From Achromobacter insuavis (GTDB lineage Bacteria > Pseudomonadota > Gammaproteobacteria > Burkholderiales > Burkholderiaceae_B): a stretch of 64,000 nt of DNA. The stretch covers positions 30,999 through 94,998 of the forward strand of contig NZ_CADIJR010000016.1 in assembly GCF_902859645.1 (NCBI RefSeq), written 5' to 3'. The notes beneath the pieces were generated by a model. The model saw only the letters and a program-made list of their open reading frames with translations. It searched no databases and was not told where the DNA came from. Shown here one piece after another: positions 1 through 8,528 of the stretch (within the stretch, counting starts at the first letter, position 1; each line of letters opens with the position of its first letter). Both the position numbers and the translations under genes were made by a program.

Positions 1-1344
1 ACTACCTTGGTATTTCTAGCGTTCAACTGGGTTGTCGTTAGATCCCTGGAGCACCACTTTGCCCAACAGGACGCCCATGAACTGGACGCAGTGGTCACGG
101 CCTTGGCAGAGCCGTTGCGACAGATCGCTAATGACATGGACAAAGATGAGTTGCGGCAGCATTTAGCCAATGCAGTGGCAGGACATCATGGGATGACCTA
201 TGGTGTCTATGATCGGCCGGGCAATACCATCTATGCCACGCCGGGTCCTGACCTGTCGAAACTTGCCAGCAGCAAAAAGTTGGTCAACCGCATCACCGCC
301 GACGATTTGACGGTGTGGCAAGAGAATCAGAGGTCTTATCGAGGTGTGGCGCTACAACTGCCTGCCGACGATTCGGCGGCACCTGGCTACCGCATCGTCG
401 CTGCCATGGACATCGGCTTTCATCTCGATTTCTTGGCAGAGTTCAAGCGCATGCTCTGGTGGGCGACCTGCCTTGTTCTCTGCATTGCGCTCGGGGTGGC
501 TTGGCTGGCCGTGCAATGGGGCCACCTTCCAATCCGCAAGGTCAACGAGGAGATTCGCACGATCCGCTCTTCAAAGCTAGATGTGAGACTTGATCCTCTG
601 GACGTACCTATAGAACTGGCTGAACTTGTGGTCGCCTTCAACGACATGCTGGCCAGAATCGAGGAAGGGTTTGTCCGCCTGTCGCACTTTTCCGCCGACA
701 TTGCGCACGAGTTGCGTACACCCGTTACCAACCTGATTACGCAGTCCCATGTGGCGCTCGGGCAACCCCGCAGTGCAGAGGAATATCGGGAGATCCTCTA
801 CTCCAACTTGGAGGAGTTTGATCGCATGAGTCGCATGATCGGCGACATGTTGTTTCTAGCTCAAACGGAAAATGACCCTCGAAATCTCCGCCTCGGCGAA
901 ATCGACTTGGCTGAGTTGATCCGAGGTTTGTTTGACTACTTCGAGGCATTAGCTGAAGACCGCAACATCACACTTTACGCAAAGGGTGCTGCCGAACCAA
1001 TACGAGCGGATCGTGAGATGTTGCTGCGGGCGCTCAACAATCTTCTTTCCAACGCAATCCGTCATACTCCCTATGGGTCGCGTATTACAGTCGCTTTGGC
1101 GCAAGATGAGCGATGGACAACGATAAGTGTCGAAAATCCGGGCGAGCGAATTTCGGAGGCTGATCTGCCGAAGTTATTCGATCGCTTTTTCCGAGTAGAT
1201 CCTGCCCGCCAACGAAAGAACGCAGGTGCAGGGCTAGGGCTGGCCATCGTCAAATCAATTGCCGAAGCTCATGGTGGACATGTGCAGGCAACGTCCAGCG
1301 ATACAGCGACTAAATTTGATCTAACGCTGCCTCGCATCGCTTAA
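1..1344 (+). CDS. Heavy-metal sensor histidine kinase, CusS-like (5' end missing)
   Basis: Membrane sensor kinase of the type that detects periplasmic copper or silver and phosphorylates a CusR-like regulator. The reading frame is open to the left edge, so the N terminus is cut off. Visible parts are the end of the first membrane segment, a periplasmic region of about 130 residues, a second membrane segment (WWATCLVLCIALGVAWLA), a HAMP linker, the H box SADIAHELRTPVTN with its phosphoacceptor His, an N box (NNLLSNAIRHT) and G boxes (GAGLGLAIVKSIAEAHGG). It converges on the relaxase gene and is the only cargo gene on this side of it, so its partner regulator is probably just outside the window. 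It could serve another metal; copper is inferred from overall similarity. Confidence 0.85.
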   Translation, partial: TTLVFLAFNWVVVRSLEHHFAQQDAHELDAVVTALAEPLRQIANDMDKDELRQHLANAVAGHHGMTYGVYDRPGNTIYATPGPDLSKLASSKKLVNRITADDLTVWQENQRSYRGVALQLPADDSAAPGYRIVAAMDIGFHLDFLAEFKRMLWWATCLVLCIALGVAWLAVQWGHLPIRKVNEEIRTIRSSKLDVRLDPLDVPIELAELVVAFNDMLARIEEGFVRLSHFSADIAHELRTPVTNLITQSHVALGQPRSAEEYREILYSNLEEFDRMSRMIGDMLFLAQTENDPRNLRLGEIDLAELIRGLFDYFEALAEDRNITLYAKGAAEPIRADREMLLRALNNLLSNAIRHTPYGSRITVALAQDERWTTISVENPGERISEADLPKLFDRFFRVDPARQRKNAGAGLGLAIVKSIAEAHGGHVQATSSDTATKFDLTLPRIA

Positions 1345-1420
1345 GTTGGCCTCTCGCCATTGCGGGAGAATGCAGATCGTGGATGGGCGCAGTTTCGACT
1401 CGTCGGAAGCAGGTTGCTCG

Positions 1421-3403
1421 TCAGATGATGGACATGCCTTTCTGCCGTCCAATCTCCCATGACACGCCACCGCCGCGTACAGTGGCAGCAAGTTGCTGAC
1501 CTAGCCGTTGCTCGATCACTGGTTTCCACGGCACTAGGCTGAATCCCATGCCGTCATCGAGCATCGCGTAGCGCCCGCTGGCGAGCATGACGCTGCGCCG
1601 GTAGATGCCGGCCACGCGCTGCCCATCGGCCACCGGGCGATGCTCCAGGCCGGTTTCGCCGGCAATGTCCTTCGCGGCCTGTGCCAGTTCCCGGTTGCGC
1701 AGCGTGCCCAGCAGGTTGCGCGCCAGGATCACGCGCTGCCCGCGCCGCTCGGCCAGTCCCTGTTCGGCCAGGAAGTCGGCGCGCTGCTGCATCGCCTGCT
1801 TGGCCTCGCCGCCAAAGCCCAGGTCGCCCAGACCCGAGCCGCCGCCGATCAACTGCTGGTCGAGCCAGGTGGCCCCGATCACTCGGGCCTGCCGCTCGAT
1901 GGGCAGGTGCGATTTCAGCTCCACGGCCACGCCGCCCAGGCGCTGCGCGTCGTAGCGGCGGCCCTGCTCGGGCAGATCGTCCGGCACCTTCCATAGACCT
2001 TCGGCCACGCGCTCCACAATGCCGGCGCGGCGCAAGGCTTCCAGCCGACGGACATGGGCTGCGACGACTTCCTGTGGATCGCGGCCGGGCATGGCCTGAC
2101 CCTGCGCGATGGCGAGGTGGTGGTCGGTGCGGTACAGGCCATCGCTCGCCAGCGCGGCGATGTTCTTGTCGGCCGCGCGCACATCGGCCGATCCCTTCAC
2201 CTCCACCACCGCGCCGGCCGGATAGTTCGCCAGTTCGTCGCGGGTGTTGAGCGCGACGTAGTGGGCCTTGCCGTCCACGCCGTCGATGACCAGATAGCCC
2301 CGGTCGCGCAGCTCGTCGGCCAGCCCCTTCGCGGCCACGCGGCCGAGGATGGTTCGGCCATCGTCGCCCGCCTCGAACACCGCCAGCTCGCGCGGCTCGC
2401 CGCGCATGGCCCGCTGCATGGTGCGGATGATGTCGCCACGCTCGCCCAGGGCGCGCAGCGTCTTTTCGGCATCGGCGTGGACGGCCCAGGTGCCCGGCTG
2501 CATCTCGTCGGCCAGGCCCAGGCGCTGCAAGCGTTGCAGGCGGCCGATCAGCAGCAGGCGCTGGCGTTGCAGCCGCGGTTCGTTGAACCGTTCGACATGC
2601 ACCAAGCCATCGTCGCCCAGTTCGCGTTTGAGCGTGCGATCCAGGCTCGTCCATCGCTCCTGATCCACTTCACGCTGCAAGGTCTGCTGGATCTCCAGCT
2701 CGGTGCGTGGCCCCAGCCATTCGGTCGCCAGCTCGGACGCGCGATGCCGGAAGCCATCGGCGATGTAGTCGCCCGCGATGATGAGGTCTTTGCCGGTGTC
2801 GTCGCGTCCGCGCACGATCAAGTGGGTGTGCGGGTTGTCGGTGTTCCAGTGATCGACCGCCACCCATTCCAGCCGTGTGCCCAGGTCGGCTTCCATGCGG
2901 CCCATGAGATGCCGCGTGTAGGTGCGCAGGTCGTCCAGTTCCGCGCCATCCTCCGGCAAGAGGATGAAGCGGAAATGGTGCCGGTCGTCGGCGCAGCGTT
3001 CCTTGAAGGCGTCGAGGCCGGCAGCATCGGTCTGCGGCCCATAGGCTTGGCCTGGCTCGCCGTCGCGGCCGGCGCCGTCGCGCTCGATGTAGCGCAGGTG
3101 CTTGGCGAGCGACTGCGGACTGGCCCGCTGCTGATTGACCAGCAGCGTCTTGATGGTCACGCGCCGCGACATGGGCGTGAGCTTCGCGCCCGCGAAGCGC
3201 GCCGCCGTGTGGCCGCGTCCCAGCCGCGAGCCGGGCCGCTGGCCGATGCCGGCGCCCTTGCCACTGCCGCCAGGACGGCGCACCGCCGACTTGCCGCTGC
3301 TGGCCTTTCCTGCCTGCTTGAGCACCTTGGAAACGAAGCCCTGGCCCCGGTTCTTCGGGGCGCTGGGGCGGATGCGGAAATCGTCATCGCGGCGGTTGGT
3401 CAT
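1421..3403 (-). CDS. Conjugative relaxase (VirD2-like, DUF3363)
   Basis: Predicted to nick the ICE at its origin of transfer and lead the strand into the recipient. The 660-residue protein has a basic N-terminal extension, a likely catalytic Tyr near residue 105 (KHLRYIERDG), and a metal-binding HUH-type motif around residues 185-194 (DHWNTDNPHTHL), followed by the long C-terminal part typical of DUF3363 proteins. The start at 3403 is chosen because GGGAG lies just upstream and the sequence from there begins like known family members; the frame stays open about 375 bp further but that part looks non-coding. The gene lies downstream of traF in the same orientation but separated by a 448-bp gap that may hold oriT. 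Confidence 0.9.
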   Translation of the reverse strand: MTNRRDDDFRIRPSAPKNRGQGFVSKVLKQAGKASSGKSAVRRPGGSGKGAGIGQRPGSRLGRGHTAARFAGAKLTPMSRRVTIKTLLVNQQRASPQSLAKHLRYIERDGAGRDGEPGQAYGPQTDAAGLDAFKERCADDRHHFRFILLPEDGAELDDLRTYTRHLMGRMEADLGTRLEWVAVDHWNTDNPHTHLIVRGRDDTGKDLIIAGDYIADGFRHRASELATEWLGPRTELEIQQTLQREVDQERWTSLDRTLKRELGDDGLVHVERFNEPRLQRQRLLLIGRLQRLQRLGLADEMQPGTWAVHADAEKTLRALGERGDIIRTMQRAMRGEPRELAVFEAGDDGRTILGRVAAKGLADELRDRGYLVIDGVDGKAHYVALNTRDELANYPAGAVVEVKGSADVRAADKNIAALASDGLYRTDHHLAIAQGQAMPGRDPQEVVAAHVRRLEALRRAGIVERVAEGLWKVPDDLPEQGRRYDAQRLGGVAVELKSHLPIERQARVIGATWLDQQLIGGGSGLGDLGFGGEAKQAMQQRADFLAEQGLAERRGQRVILARNLLGTLRNRELAQAAKDIAGETGLEHRPVADGQRVAGIYRRSVMLASGRYAMLDDGMGFSLVPWKPVIEQRLGQQLAATVRGGGVSWEIGRQKGMSII

Positions 3404-3851
3404 GGCTGGGCTCCCTGCAAGCTCTGGCGTGTCCGGGCGTGCGAAGCACGTGGACATGACTGCATCGGCGCGGGCTTCGCGCCCCAAGCGGCACGGCGGC
3501 AAAGCCGCTCCGTGCCGCGCCACCCCCACGTGCAGACAGGCTTTCGACGCGGCCCGGTGCCGCGTCCTTTTGTCTTGCCTTCCGCATTTGCCTCCCGCAT
3601 CCGCTCCCGGCAATCGCGGCCCGGTGGCGCTGCTGCACCAGCAGCCAGCGCGCCGGCGAACGCGGATACGGCCGCAGGCCGGGCGCGTTCGAGGCAAGAC
3701 GCCTGCACGTTGGACGGCTGCGCCGGAGACAGCGCGAAGTGCGGTGCGAATGCACCCGCACTGCACGCGCGACGACACGGCGACGACCAGCAGGACGACA
3801 CGCCCGATGGCACGATGAGATGCATGGCAACGTGCAGCGAATCGACGGCCA
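3404..3851. other. Gene-free stretch between relaxase and traF, candidate oriT region
   Basis: No convincing gene is seen in these 448 bp. The stretch contains several GC-rich inverted repeats, for example GGCACGG-CGGC-AAA-GCCG-CT-CCGTGCC around 3491-3520. Origins of transfer often lie next to the relaxase gene, so this is a candidate by location only. I did not find a sequence resembling the IncP nic site. Confidence 0.3.
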
Positions 3852-4439
3852 TCATGGGCGGGATTCCAGCCAGATCGGATGCGCGACGCCGATCACGGCG
3901 GATGCGCTGACCGGCCCGAAATACCGGCTGTCGAACGACGCCGGGTTGGTCACGCTCAAGAGGAACAGTTCGCCAGGCCGAAGCTGGCGGCACTGCCGCC
4001 AGGAAGGCAGCGGACGGCCCAGCCGGTCGGCGGGCAGCACGGCGGCCACCGGCACGCCGTCGATCCAGACCAGCGCATCAAACACGCACACCGTTTGCGG
4101 CGCGACGGCGCCCACGCGCTTGAGCAGCGGCACGCGCGCCGGCAGGTAGCGGCGCTGCGCGGCCAGCGCGGCGGTGTCTGCCGGCAACGTGGTCAAGACG
4201 ATGCTGCCAACGGACAAAGGCTGGTGCAGCGAGTCGGTACGCTGGTGGAGCGGTTCCACGCGATACCAGCCGACCGCCACGCTGTCGGACGGGTTGTAGA
4301 TGATGCGCGGCAGCGGATGCACGAAGGACGCCCAGGCCAGCGCAGCGAGGCCGCAGGCAGACAGGCACGCGAGCACGATGCGAGCGCGCAGGCGTGAGCG
4401 AGGACGCGGCGCGGTGCCGACAGTCGAAACGGCGGTCAT
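3852..4439 (-). CDS. traF: TraF-like conjugal transfer peptidase (S26 family)
   Basis: Predicted inner-membrane serine peptidase that processes the conjugative pilin, as TraF does in RP4. The 195-residue protein has one N-terminal membrane segment (IVLACLSACGLAALAWASF), then YNPSDSVAVGWYRVE, the usual position of the nucleophilic Ser in S26 peptidases, and VPLLKRVGAVAP, which carries the likely general-base Lys. Its ATG overlaps the stop of the upstream DUF2840 gene in an ATGA, so the two are translationally coupled. Part of the row RHH-DUF2840-traF downstream of parA. Confidence 0.88.
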   Translation of the reverse strand: MTAVSTVGTAPRPRSRLRARIVLACLSACGLAALAWASFVHPLPRIIYNPSDSVAVGWYRVEPLHQRTDSLHQPLSVGSIVLTTLPADTAALAAQRRYLPARVPLLKRVGAVAPQTVCVFDALVWIDGVPVAAVLPADRLGRPLPSWRQCRQLRPGELFLLSVTNPASFDSRYFGPVSASAVIGVAHPIWLESRP

Positions 4440-4993
4440 GGCAGCGCCCTCCCGATGAGCCATCCGGCGTGCCGCTCGGCGGTGTATTCGGGCAGCGGCA
4501 GGCGCGCAGCGAGCCGGTTGGCGAGCGTGCGCCAGTACGCGGGTGAAGCGGCGGATGGCGCGATCCCCAGCGCCTCGATGGCGTCGATGCGCTCCAGCAC
4601 GGCGCGCACCTGGTTCTCGCCCTCGGTGTGCAGCAGCAGGCGTGCGCCCGGCTGCACACCGGGGATGCGCTGCGCCGCGTCCAGCGGCGTGCAAGCCTGC
4701 ATCACCATGAGCTGCCAGCGAACAGTGCCGTAGTCGGTGGACTGCCAGCGAATGCGGCAGAACATGGCATTCGGCATGAATACGGCGAGACTGCGCCAGC
4801 GGTCGAGCCGCAGCGTGCGCGCCGGTTCGCCGAAGCGCAGGTAGAGCTTGAAACGGTGCTCCAGGAAGGCCAGCGAAACGCGCGTTAGCGGCGTTGATGT
4901 TGGCCCCGTCGCGTGTGCTAGGAGTGGCGGCGACGGTGCAGCCGTGGCCGCGAAGGCAACAGGCGCGGGGGCAGACGAAGCGGATGCGGTCAT
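4436..4993 (-). CDS. DUF2840 domain protein
   Basis: A 185-residue protein found in Tn4371-type ICEs between the partition genes and traF; its function is not known. It starts with a low-complexity Ala/Pro/Thr stretch of about 40 residues, then a compact domain with conserved features LEHRFKLYLRFGEPART and FCRIRWQSTDYGTVRWQL. There is no signal peptide or membrane segment. Both ends overlap neighbours by ATGA junctions (with the RHH gene upstream and traF downstream), which puts it in one operon with them and suggests a role in transfer or maintenance. Confidence 0.75.
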   Translation of the reverse strand: MTASASSAPAPVAFAATAAPSPPLLAHATGPTSTPLTRVSLAFLEHRFKLYLRFGEPARTLRLDRWRSLAVFMPNAMFCRIRWQSTDYGTVRWQLMVMQACTPLDAAQRIPGVQPGARLLLHTEGENQVRAVLERIDAIEALGIAPSAASPAYWRTLANRLAARLPLPEYTAERHAGWLIGRALP

Positions 4994-5265
4994 GGTGTGT
5001 TCTCCCTGCGTTGTTCTGGAAACTCGCGCTCCAGCAGGCCGCGCAGCAGTTCGGCCACCGTCACGCCTTGCGTGAACGCCGACACCTTGATGCGCGCCCG
5101 CATTGCGGGCGTGATGTCGAGCGTCAGGCGTGCGGTGTAGAGGTCGCCCTTGCCCAGCGCATCGGCGTCGCCCTGGCGAATCCACGCCTCGGCGTGCGGA
5201 TTCGCGGGCGGACGCGCGCCGATGCCGACGCGCTTTGTCGTGCGCTTGCTGGCGGGGCTGCTCAT
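4990..5265 (-). CDS. Small ribbon-helix-helix protein, ParG/TraR-like
   Basis: A 91-residue protein with a basic N terminus and a C-terminal half that fits a ribbon-helix-helix fold (YTARLTLDITPAMRARIKVS followed by a helix AELLRGLLEREF). Such proteins bind DNA as dimers and can act with ParA as the centromere-binding partner, or as transfer regulators. Its start overlaps the parA stop by ATGA and its stop overlaps the DUF2840 start the same way. I infer a partition or operon-repressor role from this position; the ICE also encodes a separate large ParB, so its exact partner is uncertain. Confidence 0.7.
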   Translation of the reverse strand: MSSPASKRTTKRVGIGARPPANPHAEAWIRQGDADALGKGDLYTARLTLDITPAMRARIKVSAFTQGVTVAELLRGLLEREFPEQRRENTP

Positions 5266-5900
5266 GTCGGCCACCGCAGCAGTTCGTCCACCAGTGCGGT
5301 GATTTCGCGCGCGGCGACGCTGTCCGGCGCCGTCTCGCGTGCCAGCCGGCCAGCAGCCACGCTGTCGGCGAACACGATGCGTTGATGCACTTCCGCGCGC
5401 AGCGCAGGAAGCGGCTGCTCGGCCAGCGCGCCGCGTGCTTCGCGTCCGATCACCGTGGTGCTCACGCGCCGGTTGATGACGAAGGCCGCGCGCAGCGCAG
5501 GCCGAAACACCTGCGCCTCGCGGATCAGCGCCACCATCTCGGCGCTGGCCCACAGGTCGTAGGGGCTGGGCTGCACCGGGATCAGCACGCGCTCGGCCGC
5601 CAGCAGCGAGGAGCGCGCCAAGGCGGCGATGCGCGGCGGCCCGTCGATGACGACGTGATCGGCCCGCCTGGCGAGTTCTGGCGCTTCCTGGTGCAGCGTT
5701 TCGCGTGCGAGGCCCACGGCGCTGAACAGCCTTGGCAAACCTTGCTGGCTGCGGCGCTGCGTCCAGTCCAGCGCGGAGCCTTGCGGGTCGGCGTCCAGCA
5801 ACACGACGTGTTGGCCGCGCATCGCCAGCTCGCCAGCGATGTGGGTAGCCAGCGTGGTTTTGCCGACGCCGCCTTTCTGGTTGAGCAGCGCGACGATCAT
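5262..5900 (-). CDS. parA: ParA-family partition ATPase
   Basis: Walker-type ATPase of 212 residues that drives segregation of the excised, circular ICE. The deviant Walker A motif KGGVGKTT lies at residues 9-16, followed by DADPQGSALDW and VVIDGPPR (Walker B region). The ATG at 5900 directly begins MIVALLNQKGG, the normal start of this short ParA type. It is the first gene of a tightly overlapping row (parA, RHH protein, DUF2840, traF) and lies downstream of the iteron cluster that separates it from repA. Confidence 0.92.
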   Translation of the reverse strand: MIVALLNQKGGVGKTTLATHIAGELAMRGQHVVLLDADPQGSALDWTQRRSQQGLPRLFSAVGLARETLHQEAPELARRADHVVIDGPPRIAALARSSLLAAERVLIPVQPSPYDLWASAEMVALIREAQVFRPALRAAFVINRRVSTTVIGREARGALAEQPLPALRAEVHQRIVFADSVAAGRLARETAPDSVAAREITALVDELLRWPT

Positions 5901-6063
5901 GGCCTGGCCCTCCCTGTTGGAAAGCCCGGTTGTTGCCGCTGTGCTTCGCGCCGCGTGGCGGTTTTCCACCGAGGTGCGGCGCTTCTACTACCAGTTAGAT
6001 GTTTTAAGTTAGGGAAGTTAGGGGAGGCCGAAACCCGCGCCGTTATTGGCTTTGCGGCCGATC

Positions 6064-6129
6064 CGTACTCCTGATAGCACGAGAGTCGTACTCCCGATAG
6101 CACGATACCTCGTACTCCTGATAGCACGA
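6064..6129. repeat. Three 19-bp direct repeats (iterons) between repA and parA
   Basis: The unit CGTACTCCTGATAGCACGA occurs at 6064-6082 and 6111-6129, and once with a single C-for-T change at 6087-6105. Start-to-start spacing is 23 and 24 bp, about two helical turns, so all copies face the same side of the helix. They lie just after the repA stop codon. This is the layout of replication-initiator binding sites, so the cluster is a candidate replication origin or repA/parA control site of the ICE. Confidence 0.75.
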
Positions 6130-6153
6130 GCCCGTCCACAAGCTGCGCACCGT

Positions 6154-7011
6154 TTATCCCCGTGCCGCGAACGGCACGGGCCGGAAGGTCAGCAGCTCGG
6201 CGCTGTTGTCCGGCATCCGCTCGATGCCTAGGACGTAGCCGGGCAGCGACTGCCGCGCGACCAGTGCGCGCAGGTCGTAGGCGAAGTCTGAGAAGCGCGT
6301 GGCACTGCCCGATTTCCGATACAGGTGTCGGAAATCGAATTGCCAACCACCCGGCTGTCGCCCGCCGTGTTTGCGCACCAGCCGGTACAGCCATCGCTCG
6401 ATGCCGCCCGTGAGCCGGAAATACGCTGGGTCGATGGTCAGCACCAGCGCGGCATCCATGACGCCCGCGTAAAACCAGTCCGGCAGGATCAGCTCCAGCC
6501 CTAAGGGCGTGCCCTTGGTATCGGCCAGTTCCTTCCATTCGTTGATCCACGAGAAGCGGTGCAGCCGTCTTCCCGTGGTCTCCCGAATGGACGTGGCCAC
6601 CGTCGTGGATTGCAGGCGATCCAAGGCCGCCTTGAGGCGCTGGTAGTCGCGCAGCGACGTACCGCGCCCAATGAATCGCTGGATCTCGTAGGGCGTGGCC
6701 TGCATGAGCCGCGATGGACGCAAGCCCGCGTCGCGCGCCTCCACAATCTGCGAAGCCGCCCAAATGAGCACATCTGCATCCCAAATCGTGGCGATGCCAT
6801 GCTCCTGCGTTCCCTCCACGCGGATCGTGATGCCGCTGGCGCGGAAGTCGATCGGCGCCACGCGCCGCGACTTCGCCAGCGAGAAGAACGGAAAGGCCAT
6901 CAAATCCTGGCTGTCGCGCGGCGCCATGTCGCCCGGCAGGGCACGGAACAGGTCGAGCTGTTCGCGCTCTGGCACGAGCCGCTGCCGGGACGGCAGCGCA
7001 GGGCTGGACAT
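6154..7011 (-). CDS. repA: Replication initiator protein RepA (RPA family)
   Basis: A 285-residue protein of the RPA-type replication initiators carried by Tn4371-like ICEs and some plasmids. Recognisable parts are an N-terminal segment LFRALPGDMAPRDSQDLMAF, the central PFFSLAKSRR and a C-terminal block with FSWINEWKE and ERWLYRLVRKHGG. I use the ATG at 7011; a GTG at 7023 would add four residues and cannot be excluded. It probably allows replication of the excised element, acting on the three iterons that directly follow its stop codon. The upstream neighbour is the AlpA-like gene. Confidence 0.85.
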   Translation of the reverse strand: MSSPALPSRQRLVPEREQLDLFRALPGDMAPRDSQDLMAFPFFSLAKSRRVAPIDFRASGITIRVEGTQEHGIATIWDADVLIWAASQIVEARDAGLRPSRLMQATPYEIQRFIGRGTSLRDYQRLKAALDRLQSTTVATSIRETTGRRLHRFSWINEWKELADTKGTPLGLELILPDWFYAGVMDAALVLTIDPAYFRLTGGIERWLYRLVRKHGGRQPGGWQFDFRHLYRKSGSATRFSDFAYDLRALVARQSLPGYVLGIERMPDNSAELLTFRPVPFAARG

Positions 7012-7037
7012 GGCGAAAGCCACCCGCGCGCCAGCGG

Positions 7038-7328
7038 TCAGCGCGCACGGCTGTCCGCCGAATGCTGCTCGGCGTACTCGGGATCGGATGTGCTCTCGAA
7101 GCTGCGCTCGGAAGCCCAGGCATCGAGATCGGCCACGGCGTACATGACGCGGCGGCCGAATTTGCGGAACTTGGGGCCGCCGCCCAGCACGCGCTGCTTT
7201 TCCAGCGTGCGCGGTGACAGTCGCAGGTAGTCGGCGGCTTCGTCGTTGGTGAGATAACGCTGCGGTTGCGCGACAGCGGCCGAGGTGGTTGCGGGAGCGG
7301 CGGCAGGCCGCAAGGGAGCAGGACGCAT
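7038..7328 (-). CDS. AlpA-like helix-turn-helix DNA-binding protein
   Basis: A 96-residue protein with a proline/alanine-rich N terminus and a central helix-turn-helix of the excisionase/AlpA type (YLTNDEAADYLRLSPRTLEK, then a wing with GPKFRKFGRRVMYAVADLDAW). Such proteins act as regulators or as recombination directionality factors. The ATG at 7328 is preceded by GGAGG. It lies between DUF2285 and repA in the same orientation, so it could control repA or excision. Confidence 0.85.
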   Translation of the reverse strand: MRPAPLRPAAAPATTSAAVAQPQRYLTNDEAADYLRLSPRTLEKQRVLGGGPKFRKFGRRVMYAVADLDAWASERSFESTSDPEYAEQHSADSRAR

Positions 7329-7411
7329 GGTGAGAACCTCCATCGGTTGCAGGGCTCCGGCCACACAGCGCAACCGGATGGAGGCAGTCTCAGAAAATGA
7401 AGCTCTCTTGC

Positions 7412-8185
7412 TCAGGGTCGTTTTGCGTGGCCTTCAAAACGACCCTTCTCAAGCGGCGCAAGCTGTGCTAGGCGGCGATAGCCGCCGCGCATCAGCGCAT
7501 CGCCGCGCCGCGTCAGGCGGCGCACCTTGGAGCGCAGGCCGCCGTCGCTGTACCAACCGGCTGCGGCATCCACGCCGAACAAGCCTTCGGCCACATCGCG
7601 CAAGGACGCACCCGCCAGGGTTGCGTCGAGCGCCTGCAAGGTGTGCAGTTCCAGCAAGGCCGAATGCGATGGCCGGGGCCGAGCATTGGCCAGCGCCGCA
7701 CCGGGCGCATGGCCGCGTGCAGGTGCGGCAGCACCGCCGTGATGGGCATAGGCGACAGCCATGCCGTCCTCCAGGCCGGGTGCCAGCGCGAAGCGCAGGC
7801 AATGGCCAGGGCTGCGCGCGATCAGCACCAGCCGCTTGCCATCGTGGATCAATTGCTTGTGACCAGGGATGCGCCAGAACGCGAAGGCGGTGGCATTCTG
7901 CGGTGGGTCGGCATCGGGGTAGAGCTGCACCACGCCGGCATGGCCGGGGAGCCAGGCCGGATGCGCGTCGCGCGCATCCAAGGCTGGGTCTTCCAGCAGG
8001 CGTAAGCCCCAGCGATGCGCCGCGTGCTGTGCCGCCTGCGGCCGGCGATGACGGTGCAGCCAGTCGAGCCGGTAGTCGGGATGGCGCCGCAGGTACTCAC
8101 AGGCCAGTGCGAGTGCATCGAGCCGCAGAACGTAGAGGTAGGCGGCGGTGGGATACCAGTGCGGGAAATGGTGAGGGCTGACCAT
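7412..8185 (-). CDS. DUF2285 domain protein
   Basis: A 257-residue protein of a family seen in Tn4371-type ICEs, often annotated as a transcriptional regulator domain protein; no experimental role is known to me. The N-terminal part matches the usual family start (MVSPHHFPHWYPTAAYLYVL), and the DUF2285 region lies in the C-terminal half (LHTLQALDATLAGASLRDVA... followed by SKVRRLTRRGDALMRGGYR), which looks like a basic DNA-binding end. An AGGAG sequence precedes the chosen ATG. It lies upstream of the AlpA-like and repA genes on the same strand. Confidence 0.8.
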   Translation of the reverse strand: MVSPHHFPHWYPTAAYLYVLRLDALALACEYLRRHPDYRLDWLHRHRRPQAAQHAAHRWGLRLLEDPALDARDAHPAWLPGHAGVVQLYPDADPPQNATAFAFWRIPGHKQLIHDGKRLVLIARSPGHCLRFALAPGLEDGMAVAYAHHGGAAAPARGHAPGAALANARPRPSHSALLELHTLQALDATLAGASLRDVAEGLFGVDAAAGWYSDGGLRSKVRRLTRRGDALMRGGYRRLAQLAPLEKGRFEGHAKRP

Positions 8186-8528
8186 GACGAAAGCTCCTGT
8201 CGAACAGCAGGAACGTCGCCACGGGCCGATCAAAACGAAGCTATCGCATCCAGATCAAAACCATCATCTGCATCAATTCAAGCATGTAACATGCGGTGTC
8301 AAGACTGATTGGCTCCGGTGTATTGCGAATCCCGTCCGAATGCGACGACCGCCCGACCCGACAACGTCATGCGGCACAAAACACCGTGCCCGTACCCGCA
8401 TAAAAGATCGTGACTGATTGGGTCACACCAGCACGGGTTGAATGCAAGAGTGCGGATTCAGACCGGACAGGTCTGGAATAAGACTGAAATAGTCCCAATA
8501 CGCCCCGCTTGGCCGCAGTGCGAACGGT
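8186..8528. other. Gene-free stretch between DUF2958 and DUF2285
   Basis: About 340 bp with lower GC than the surroundings and no gene that I can support. It probably holds the promoter of the DUF2285-alpA-repA row, but I see no clear -35/-10 pair and no strong repeat. Confidence 0.4.

Noticed and set aside
3404-3778. Longer relaxase start, about 125 codons upstream
   Set aside because: The added sequence is low-complexity and unlike the family, and the ATG at 3403 has a good ribosome binding site.
2054-3910. A 618-codon open frame on the plus strand opposite the relaxase
   Set aside because: The minus strand has the relaxase with its catalytic motifs; the plus frame is of low complexity and spans the gap beyond.
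6064-6129. The three short repeats as a CRISPR array
   Set aside because: Units are 19 bp with 4-5 bp gaps, far too short for spacers, and no cas gene is present. Iterons explain them better.
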